From: Frankiaceae bacterium | GTDB lineage: Bacteria > Actinomycetota > Actinomycetes > JAFAQI01 | DNA: 5,098 nucleotides | Assembly (NCBI GenBank): GCA_030840545.1 | Contig: JAVEEH010000223.1 | Location: 1-5,098 of the forward strand | Direction of reading: 5' to 3' | In this document: positions 1-4,627 of the stretch, piece after piece | Layout of the letters: every line of letters begins with the position of its first letter | Numbering within the stretch: position 1 is the first letter of the stretch | Position numbers and translations under genes: made by a program | The notes under the pieces: model-generated | Seen by the model: only the letters and a program-made list of their open reading frames with translations | What the model was told of the DNA's origin: nothing | The model's database searches: none

Positions 1-657
1 CGCAGTGGGCCGGTGCACGAGGGTCACTGGGCCGCGGGCCGCCCGGCCGGGGGCTCGCTGCCGATGGACCACCGAGTGCAGGTGGACCCGGCGGAGGAGA
101 AACCGTCGTACGTCGGCGGGTTTGGCGAGACGGCCATGGGCGATCTCGCGGAGCGCGAGCGCGCGCAGTGCGACGGTGCGCGCCGCCTGCCGGTGCAGGG
201 CCGTGCCCTGCACGTCGACGAGGGCTTCGAGCAGGTGCCGCACGCTGGCCGTGAGCCGCACCACCGGCGGGTGGACGGGTCGGGGTCCGCCGCCACCAGC
301 CACCGGCCGGGGGTGACCGGTCGCGGGGCTGCCGGAACCGCCACTGCCGGTGACTGGCGGGGTCACGGTTGGCGGGGCCACCACGGGGACCGGCGCGGTG
401 GTGCCGGGCGGGGTCACCGTTGGCGGGGTCACCGGCTGCTGGTGCGGCGGCCGGGCGTGGGGACGGGACGGCACGGTCACCACCCCGGACCGCGGCCCGA
501 GCCGTTGGTCAGCCGCGATGCCGGGTGCGGACCCGACGGTCCCTTGCCAGACGTGCAGCCCGGCACCGAGGACGAGCGCGATGCCGAGGGAAGCGAGGAC
601 GACGAGCGCGAGGACGGCACTCCACACCCGGGAGGGCACCGCACGCAGCCCCGTCAT
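1..657 (-). CDS. Membrane-anchored protein with proline-rich linker, function unknown (3' end beyond window)
   Basis: I do not recognise this gene. The frame is open for 219 codons from ATG at 657 to the left edge with no stop, so the product is at least 219 residues. Its codons end mostly in G or C, as expected for real coding here. Residues 1-10 are short and carry Arg. Residues about 12-35 form one strongly hydrophobic helix (VLALVVLASLGIALVLGAGL), a signal anchor that would place the rest outside the cytoplasm. Residues about 62-103 are rich in Pro, Thr and Val (TPPTVTPP, APPTVTPP), followed by a Gly/Ser/Pro stretch to about 130. From about 132 the chain looks folded, helical and very basic (VRHLLEALVDVQ, TVALRALALREIAHGRL). 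A GGAAGG ribosome binding site lies 8 bases before the ATG. The in-register plus-strand open frame across the same bases is taken to be its shadow. Anchor, spacer and domain architecture is seen directly; the function is open. Confidence 0.72.
   Translation of the reverse strand, partial: MTGLRAVPSRVWSAVLALVVLASLGIALVLGAGLHVWQGTVGSAPGIAADQRLGPRSGVVTVPSRPHARPPHQQPVTPPTVTPPGTTAPVPVVAPPTVTPPVTGSGGSGSPATGHPRPVAGGGGPRPVHPPVVRLTASVRHLLEALVDVQGTALHRQAARTVALRALALREIAHGRLAKPADVRRFLLRRVHLHSVVHRQRAPGRAARGPVTLVHRPTA
356..433 (-). repeat. Two 27-base direct repeats in the Pro-rich linker, 51 bases apart
   Basis: The 27-base stretches at 356-382 and 407-433 match at 25 of 27 positions and encode the related peptides APPTVTPP and TPPTVTPP. 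The offset of 51 bases (17 codons) keeps the frame. This is typical of an extracytoplasmic spacer that grows by internal duplication and is probably not a mobile or regulatory repeat. Confidence 0.55.
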
Positions 658-664
658 CGGGTCA

Positions 665-673
665 TCCTTCCCT
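665..673 (-). promoter_or_regulatory. Ribosome binding site for the minus-strand membrane protein
   Basis: On the minus strand, AGGGAAGGA precedes the ATG at 657, with 8 bases between GGAAGG and the start. It decides the start: the nearby ATG at 665 is out of frame and meets TGA after two codons. Confidence 0.7.
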
Positions 674-683
674 GGCCGAGCTA

Positions 684-698
684 TCGCTCGCCGAGCGA
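684..698. repeat. 7-base perfect inverted repeat in the divergent intergenic region
   Basis: TCGCTCG and CGAGCGA flank a single C. It lies in the probable leader of the minus-strand gene, 27 bases before its start codon. It could be a binding site for a dimeric regulator or a small RNA hairpin. As RNA, the single-base loop would force the innermost pairs open. At this G+C content, chance is a real alternative. Confidence 0.35.
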
Positions 699-711
699 GA
701 ACTCCACACAC

Positions 712-717
712 AGTGTA
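712..717 (-). promoter_or_regulatory. Candidate -10 box for the minus-strand gene
   Basis: TACACT on the minus strand fits the actinobacterial TANNNT -10 pattern and would start transcription near 705, giving a leader of about 48 bases that contains the inverted repeat and the ribosome binding site. A TAGACA element upstream resembles a -35 box, but its 19-base spacing is longer than ideal. The assignment is tentative. Confidence 0.3.
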
Positions 718-835
718 TCCGGGCTGTCACCGTGCGTGTCTAGGGGGGAAGTCAAAAGCGGCGAACACGACGCAAACGCTACCCGTGACCAGGCCGGCCG
801 CGGGCGATTTTGGCCCGGAAGCGACAGCGTAGGAC

Positions 836-841
836 TAACCT
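836..841 (+). promoter_or_regulatory. Candidate -10 box for the NfeD-SPFH operon, near-leaderless
   Basis: TAACCT ends 9 bases before the ATG at 851, so transcription would begin within a few bases of the start codon. No purine-rich Shine-Dalgarno sequence is visible before that ATG, which fits a leaderless or near-leaderless message, common in Actinobacteria. No good -35 box is seen at the usual distance. Confidence 0.35.
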
Positions 842-850
842 CCGCTTGAG

Positions 851-1288
851 ATGGCGGACTGGCTGGTGTGGCTGATCGCGGCCGGCGCGCTGGCCGCCAC
901 CGAGATCCTCACGCTCACCCTCGTGTTGGGGATGCTCGCTGTCGCTGCCGTCGCAGCCGCGCTGGTCGCCGGACTGGGTGCTCCCGCGCCCGTGCAGGTG
1001 GCGGCGTTCGCGGGCGGGGCGCTGCTGCTCCTCGGTGTCGCACGGCCGGTCGCCAAACGGCACCGACACACACCGGCCGCCCTGCGCACCGGCAGCGCCG
1101 CCCTGGTAGGCAAGCGTGGCACCACGGTCACCGTTGTCGACGGCGCCAGCGGTCAGGTCCGCATCGGCGGCGAGGTGTGGAGCGCGCGCTCTTACGACGA
1201 GTCCCACGTCATCCCGGCCGGTTCCAAGGTCGACATCGCCCAGATCGACGGCGCGACCGCCGTCGTCATTCCCCTGGAGATTCCATGA
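851..1288 (+). CDS. Short NfeD-family membrane protein (COG1585-like)
   Basis: This 145-residue integral membrane protein probably works as the partner of the SPFH protein encoded next. Residues 4-22, 25-42 and 47-66 are three hydrophobic segments, the first starting MADWLVWLIAAG as in many short NfeD proteins. A basic cytoplasmic-type stretch follows (ARPVAKRHRH), then a C-terminal beta-barrel (OB-fold) domain at about 83-143 with the family pattern LVGKRGTTVT, the Gly-rich turn GQVRIGGEVW, and a final hydrophobic strand AVVIPLEI. The N-terminal ClpP-like serine protease domain of long NfeD proteins is absent, so this is the protease-less class. Its last codons overlap the SPFH start by four bases (ATGA), implying translational coupling. 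By analogy with other NfeD-stomatin pairs it may help organise membrane microdomains or influence membrane proteases; that role is inferred. The pair resembles the Rv1487-Rv1488 arrangement in mycobacteria, recalled from memory. Confidence 0.92.
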   Translation: MADWLVWLIAAGALAATEILTLTLVLGMLAVAAVAAALVAGLGAPAPVQVAAFAGGALLLLGVARPVAKRHRHTPAALRTGSAALVGKRGTTVTVVDGASGQVRIGGEVWSARSYDESHVIPAGSKVDIAQIDGATAVVIPLEIP

Positions 1289-2184
1289 GTGCAGCCCTCG
1301 TCGCCGTGATCGTCGTTGCGGTCGTCATCCTGATCACGCTCGTGAAGACGGTGCGGATCGTCCCGCAGGCGACGGCAGGCATCATCGAACGACTGGGCCG
1401 CTACCAACGCACCTGCCTGCCCGGGCTGACTGTGCTCGTCCCGTTCGTCGACCGGATGCGCCCGCTGCTGGACCTGCGCGAGCAGGTCGTGAGCTTCCCG
1501 CCCCAGCCGGTCATCACCGAGGACAACCTGGTCGTCGGCATCGACACCGTCATCTACTTCCAGGTGACCGACCCACGATCGGCGACGTATGAGGTCGCGA
1601 ACTTCATCCAGGCGATCGAACAGCTCACCGTGACGACTTTGCGCAACGTCATCGGCGGGCTGGACCTCGAAGCAACGCTGACGAGCCGCGACCAGATCAA
1701 CGGTCAGCTGCGCGGCGTCCTCGACGAGGCCACCGGCAAATGGGGGATCCGCGTCAACCGCGTTGAGATCAAAGCGATCGACCCGCCGGCGAGCGTCAAG
1801 GAGTCGATGGAGAAGCAGATGCGTGCCGACCGGGAGAAGCGCGCCGTCATCCTCACCGCGGAAGGCGAGAAGCAGTCGGCGATCCTCACGGCGGAAGGCG
1901 AGAAGCAGTCGGCGATCCTCACCGCACAAGGTGAGCGCGAGGCCGCGATCCTTCGCGCCGAAGGCGAGGCAAAAGCGATCACGACGGTCTTCAAGGCCAT
2001 TCACGACGGGCGCCCGGATCCCGGGCTGCTCGCCTACCAATACCTGCAGACGTTGCCGCAGATCGCGGCTTCCAACTCGGCCCAGGTCTGGATCATCCCG
2101 AGCGAGCTCACCGCCGCCCTGGAAGGCTTGTCGCAGGCATTCACCGCCAAGCCGACGCGAGCCCGCGGCACGTCGACCGGGTAA
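1285..2184 (+). CDS. SPFH/Band 7 (stomatin-prohibitin) membrane scaffold protein
   Basis: This 299-residue protein belongs to the stomatin/HflC-like group of SPFH proteins, which oligomerise at the membrane and organise functional microdomains. An N-terminal hydrophobic anchor spans about residues 3-20, followed at once by the Band 7 domain (about 21-175). Characteristic stretches are VRIVPQATAGIIERLGRY, LPGLTVLVPFVDR, LDLREQV and the strand VGIDTVIYFQVTDP. The helical stretch LTVTTLRNVIGGLDLEATLTS is typical of the stomatin core. Residues about 176-230 form an Ala/Glu-rich coiled coil of 11-residue repeats (AEGEKQSAILT). The C-terminal part holds LLAYQYLQTLP and the hydrophobic AQVWIIPSEL, a region that drives oligomer contacts in relatives. 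The ATG overlaps the NfeD stop. Longer in-frame starts upstream would run through the NfeD gene and are rejected. Substrates and client proteins cannot be read from sequence. Confidence 0.94.
   Translation: MSAALVAVIVVAVVILITLVKTVRIVPQATAGIIERLGRYQRTCLPGLTVLVPFVDRMRPLLDLREQVVSFPPQPVITEDNLVVGIDTVIYFQVTDPRSATYEVANFIQAIEQLTVTTLRNVIGGLDLEATLTSRDQINGQLRGVLDEATGKWGIRVNRVEIKAIDPPASVKESMEKQMRADREKRAVILTAEGEKQSAILTAEGEKQSAILTAQGEREAAILRAEGEAKAITTVFKAIHDGRPDPGLLAYQYLQTLPQIAASNSAQVWIIPSELTAALEGLSQAFTAKPTRARGTSTG
1825..1989 (+). repeat. Five 33-base (11-residue) coiled-coil repeats in the SPFH gene
   Basis: Five consecutive 33-base units encode hendecads of the form A-[ED]-G-E-x-x-[AS]-A-I-L-T. Units 2 and 3 (1858-1890 and 1891-1923) are identical except for the last base; units 1, 4 and 5 are diverged. 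Hendecads of this kind are known from the helical region of SPFH proteins. The near-identity of two units at DNA level suggests recent duplication or gene conversion within this otherwise diverged array. Confidence 0.8.
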
Positions 2185-2187
2185 CTT
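2182..2187 (+). promoter_or_regulatory. Candidate -10 box overlapping the SPFH stop codon; leaderless start of the oxidoreductase
   Basis: TAACTT begins with the TAA stop of the SPFH gene and is followed by exactly 6 bases before the GTG at 2194. A TANNNT box with 6 to 7 bases to the first transcribed base would put the transcription start on the G of this GTG. No Shine-Dalgarno sequence precedes it. The -35 region shows nothing convincing, which is common in actinobacterial promoters. Confidence 0.42.
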
Positions 2188-2193
2188 CCCTGC

Positions 2194-3105
2194 GTGAGTT
2201 TTCCGCAAGCGCTCAAGGACCGGATCGGCCGCGTCGGTGTGTGGAGCGGCCAGTTCGACTTCTCCCCGGCGCCCCTCGTCCGCGATGCCGCGCGTGAAGT
2301 GCAGGACCTCGGTTACGGCGCACTCTGGACCGGCGAGGCCGTGGGCCGCGAGGTGCTGACCGCCGCGCAGCTGCTGCTCTCGGCAACCGACACCTTGGTC
2401 GTCGCCACCGGCATCGCCAACATCTGGGCTCGCGACGCGCTCGCGATGGCGGCCGGCCAGCTCGCGATCGGGGAGGCGTTCCCCGGCCGTTTCGTCCTCG
2501 GCCTCGGCGTCTCGCACCAGCCACTGCTCGATGTGCGCGGCCAGGACTACGGCAAGCCGTTGTCGTTCATGCGTGCCTACCTCGACGGCATGGACCACGG
2601 CTGCTCCGTCTATCGCGGTGTGGCGCCCAGCCCGGTGCCGCCACGGGTGTTGGCGGCACTCGGCCCGAAGATGCTCGAGCTGGCCGGACAACGCGCCGAC
2701 GGCGCGCACACCTACTTCGTTCCGCCGGAACACACCGCGCAGGCCCGCGCTCTGCTGGGACCGGGCAAGCTGCTCGCACCCGAGCAGGTCTGCGTGTTGT
2801 CGACCGAGCCGTCGGTCGCGCGCGACATCGCACGCCGGCACACCAGCTCCTATCTCCGGCTCGCCAACTACACCAACAATCTCAAGCGGTTCGGCTTCGA
2901 CGACGCAGACTTCGCCGATGGTGGCAACGACCGGCTCGTCGACACCATCTGCGCGTGGGGCGACGTCGAGGCGGTCGCGGCTCGGGTGAAGGCCCATCTC
3001 GACGCGGGTGCCGACCACGTCGCCGTACAGGTCCTCGTCGACGACCGGCGTGGACTGCCCCGCAAGGAGTGGGCCGAGCTCGCGCCGGCCCTGCTCGCTC
3101 TGTGA
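2194..3105 (+). CDS. F420-dependent LLM-class oxidoreductase (TIGR03620 / MSMEG_4141-like)
   Basis: The 303-residue product is a luciferase-like monooxygenase-fold (TIM-barrel) flavin/F420 enzyme of the cytoplasm. The N-terminal strand GRVGVWSGQ, then LGYGALWTGEAVGRE (about 40-53), ATGIANIWARD (71-81), AMAAGQ (84-89), PGRFVLGLGVSH (97-108) and the segment MRAYLDGMD (126-134) together match the actinobacterial group TIGR03620. Near the C-terminus, AGADHVAVQVL (271-281) is the typical last barrel strand of LLM proteins. Use of coenzyme F420H2 is inferred from the family; the substrate is unknown. Start: GTG at 2194 directly precedes the conserved N-terminus and lies 9 bases after the SPFH stop, without a Shine-Dalgarno sequence. 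The thioesterase gene begins 7 bases after its stop, so the two are probably co-transcribed. Confidence 0.9.
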   Translation: MSFPQALKDRIGRVGVWSGQFDFSPAPLVRDAAREVQDLGYGALWTGEAVGREVLTAAQLLLSATDTLVVATGIANIWARDALAMAAGQLAIGEAFPGRFVLGLGVSHQPLLDVRGQDYGKPLSFMRAYLDGMDHGCSVYRGVAPSPVPPRVLAALGPKMLELAGQRADGAHTYFVPPEHTAQARALLGPGKLLAPEQVCVLSTEPSVARDIARRHTSSYLRLANYTNNLKRFGFDDADFADGGNDRLVDTICAWGDVEAVAARVKAHLDAGADHVAVQVLVDDRRGLPRKEWAELAPALLAL

Positions 3106-3112
3106 CGGGCCG

Positions 3113-3898
3113 ATGAGTGCCTTCGCCGCGGCGACCGCAGTACGCCGGCGCGAGGGCGACCCGTCGACCTACGACGTCGAGCTCGACGCCGGCTGGTCGA
3201 TCGGCGGCCGGCCGAACGGCGGCTACTTGATGGCTGTTCTCGCCCGGGCCGCGACGGACGCCGTCGACCGGCCCCACCCGCTGGCCGTCTCCGGGCACTT
3301 TCTGCGACCGCCTGCAGGCGGTCCCGCCGAGGTCCGCGTCGACGTCGCGAAGACCGGGCGCACGGCATCGACGGTGCGGGCCACGCTGTGGCAGGACGAC
3401 AAGGCGTGCCTGGACACGCTGGTCACGGCGGGTGAGCTCGCCGGTGGGCCGGTCGACTTCGCGGCGGCGCCGATGCCCGTGCTGCCGACCCCGGATGAGT
3501 GCCGCAGTCGGGCTGAGGCGCCGTTCCGGGTCGAGCTGCTCGACCATGTCGACGTCCGCATCGACCCGTCGACGGCGCCGTTCCCCGAGCCCAACGGGAC
3601 GCCGATGATCCAGGGGTGGATGCGTTTCCACGACGGCGCGGACGCCGACGCGCTCGCGCTCGCACTCGCGGTCGATGCGATGCCGCCGACGGTGTTCCAC
3701 CTGGGCCGGTTGGGATGGGCACCGACCGTCGAGCTGACGTTCCTGTTGCGCGGTGTGCCGGCGCCGGGCTGGTTAGCGTTCCGTGCGCAGGCGACGTTAC
3801 TGGCGGACGGCTGGTTCGACGAGGACGCGACGGTGTGGGACTCCTCGGGCCGGCTCGTCGCCCAGTCGCGCCAGCTCGCCCTCGTCGGCCGCGGCTGA
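3113..3898 (+). CDS. TesB-like acyl-CoA thioesterase (double hotdog)
   Basis: The 261-residue product should hydrolyse an acyl-CoA thioester in the cytoplasm. The N-terminal hotdog (about 15-110) shows WSIGGRPNGGYLMAVLARAA, the long central helix with its Gly-Gly turn, then HPLAVSGHFLRPP and the strand pair VRVDVAKTGRTASTVRATL. The C-terminal hotdog (about 165-258) shows GWMRF, the helix LALAVDAMPPTVF, then PTVELTFLLRG and GRLVAQSRQLALV. By alignment by eye with E. coli TesB (Asp204, Thr228, Gln278), the catalytic residues would be Asp188, Thr205 and Gln254, all present. The acyl chain preferred is not readable. ATG at 3113, 7 bases after the oxidoreductase stop, is chosen because the protein then begins just before the conserved fold. 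An in-frame start at 3008 would add 35 residues of uncharacteristic sequence inside the upstream gene. The Shine-Dalgarno sequence is weak, so coupling to the preceding gene is likely. Confidence 0.87.
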   Translation: MSAFAAATAVRRREGDPSTYDVELDAGWSIGGRPNGGYLMAVLARAATDAVDRPHPLAVSGHFLRPPAGGPAEVRVDVAKTGRTASTVRATLWQDDKACLDTLVTAGELAGGPVDFAAAPMPVLPTPDECRSRAEAPFRVELLDHVDVRIDPSTAPFPEPNGTPMIQGWMRFHDGADADALALALAVDAMPPTVFHLGRLGWAPTVELTFLLRGVPAPGWLAFRAQATLLADGWFDEDATVWDSSGRLVAQSRQLALVGRG

Positions 3899-3913
3899 CC
3901 AGCCGTTCCCGGG

Positions 3914-3932
3914 CGGCAGGAGATCCTGCGGC
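3914..3932. repeat. Short inverted repeat after the thioesterase stop
   Basis: GCAGGA at 3916-3921 and TCCTGC at 3924-3929 form a perfect 6-base inverted repeat, with two further G-C pairs beyond a mismatch. It starts about 15 bases after the stop codon and could help end transcription of the oxidoreductase-thioesterase unit. There is no T-run after it, so it is not a standard intrinsic terminator. Confidence 0.25.
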
Positions 3933-3944
3933 GACGGCGAACTG

Positions 3945-3979
3945 TTCCGAAAGCGTCACCCGGCATCGGCGCTTCGGAA
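3945..3979 (+). promoter_or_regulatory. Possible hairpin covering the ribosome binding site of the secreted-protein gene
   Basis: TTCCGAAAGCG (3945-3955) can pair with CGCTTCGGAA (3970-3979) in a 10-pair stem with one bulged A. A T-G and a C-G pair extend it inward to leave a 10-base loop. The 3' arm contains the GGAA of the Shine-Dalgarno GGAAGGA (3976-3982), so the folded RNA would hide the ribosome binding site. GGAAGGA is 5 bases from the ATG at 3988 and is an unusually strong site for this window. The pairing is seen directly; any regulation is inference. Confidence 0.4.
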
Positions 3980-3987
3980 GGACGATC

Positions 3988-4605
3988 ATGCGCGCTCGAC
4001 TCATGTCTCTCGCCGCCGTCGCGGGGCTTGCCGTAGCCGCGCTCCCCGCACATGCGGCCACCACCAAGCCGCAGGTCACGGACGCGACCGGCGACGCAAA
4101 CGCCATCAATGGTCAGGGTGAGCCGGCCAGCGTTCCGTCCCAGTCGACGCCTGCTGACGTCTCCGCCGCCGACATCGTCTCGGTGCGGTTCGCGACGACG
4201 TTCGTCACCAAGGTCGTCAAGGGCAAGAAGGTCAAGACAGCCACGGGCATGACAGCAACGATGACCCTCGCGGCGGCCCCGACCGTGCCGTTCATCAACT
4301 ACCGCATCTCCACCAGCGCGGCGGGGTGCAGCAACCTGTTCTTCGAATACAGCACGAGTCCCGGCGGTCGCGGCACCGACTTGCGTTGCCCGGGCGCCGT
4401 CCCGCTCGTGAGCACCGACACGCTCTACGCCGTCAAGTCCGCCGTGAAGGGCTCGACCATCACCTGGACGGTGCCGATCAAGTCGCTGCCGGTCGGAACG
4501 ACGCTGAGCTCACTCGAGGCGGACACCCGGTTCAACCCCGTGAAGCTCACCGTTCCTGCCATCGACATCGCGACGTCCGGCAACACCTTCACCGTCGGCC
4601 AGTAG
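3988..4605 (+). CDS. Secreted protein of unknown function with Sec signal peptide
   Basis: I do not recognise a family with certainty. The product has 205 residues. Residues 1-23 are a Sec signal peptide: two Arg, a hydrophobic core (LMSLAAVAGLAVAAL) and an AHA cleavage motif before Ala24, giving a mature protein of about 182 residues. It has no lipobox Cys and no further membrane segment. The mature start TKPQVTDATGDAN, with acidic DATGDAN and later ADIVSVRFATT, resembles actinobacterial secreted beta-sandwich proteins that begin with a D-x-x-G-D-x-N segment, a pattern compatible with calcium binding. The remainder alternates Thr/Ser/Val strands (ITWTVPIKSLP, DTLYAVKSAV). Cys114 and Cys134 are the only cysteines and could form a disulfide outside the cell. 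ATG at 3988 is chosen for its strong GGAAGGA ribosome binding site; a Met at codon 6 is less well placed. It stands alone, 89 bases after the thioesterase gene, and is probably regulated separately. Confidence 0.85.
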   Translation: MRARLMSLAAVAGLAVAALPAHAATTKPQVTDATGDANAINGQGEPASVPSQSTPADVSAADIVSVRFATTFVTKVVKGKKVKTATGMTATMTLAAAPTVPFINYRISTSAAGCSNLFFEYSTSPGGRGTDLRCPGAVPLVSTDTLYAVKSAVKGSTITWTVPIKSLPVGTTLSSLEADTRFNPVKLTVPAIDIATSGNTFTVGQ

Positions 4606-4613
4606 CAAGCGCC

Positions 4614-4619
4614 TACGCT
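4614..4619 (+). promoter_or_regulatory. Candidate -10 box for the methyltransferase gene, near-leaderless
   Basis: TACGCT matches TANNNT and ends 8 bases before the GTG at 4628. As no Shine-Dalgarno sequence precedes this GTG, a leaderless or almost leaderless transcript is plausible. The 22-base gap after the secreted-protein gene contains nothing else I can identify apart from a weak 5-base inverted repeat. Confidence 0.3.
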
Positions 4620-4627
4620 GGCGCGCT

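Noticed and set aside
13..849. A 278-codon open frame on the plus strand ending just before the NfeD gene.
   Set aside because: It lies codon-for-codon opposite the minus-strand gene. Its middle part is a low-complexity Gly/Arg/His string that is the complement of the Pro/Thr linker, and it has no recognisable domain. The minus-strand frame has a membrane anchor and a good ribosome binding site.
851..2184. A new defence or microdomain system built on NfeD-SPFH.
   Set aside because: The NfeD-SPFH pair is widespread and already described. No nuclease, protease, toxin or other effector gene is attached to it in this window.
1192..3018. A 608-codon open frame on the minus strand opposite the SPFH and oxidoreductase genes.
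   Set aside because: Both plus-strand genes are in the same frame, and this is the in-register antisense frame, which rarely meets stops at high G+C. The protein is Arg/Asp/Val-rich without a domain, while the plus strand encodes two recognised families.
3008..3112. An upstream extension of the thioesterase reading frame from ATG at 3008.
   Set aside because: It lies inside the oxidoreductase coding sequence and adds 35 Ser/Pro/Arg-rich residues unlike any thioesterase N-terminus. ATG at 3113 directly precedes the conserved fold.
2882..3700. A 272-codon minus-strand open frame opposite the end of the oxidoreductase gene and most of the thioesterase gene.
   Set aside because: Its product is low-complexity and Arg-rich and has no domain; the plus-strand thioesterase with all three catalytic residues explains the sequence.
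4609..4624. GCGCC/GGCGC inverted repeat between the secreted-protein and methyltransferase genes, considered as a terminator.
   Set aside because: Only five pairs, no T-run, and it overlaps the candidate -10 box; expected by chance at this base composition.
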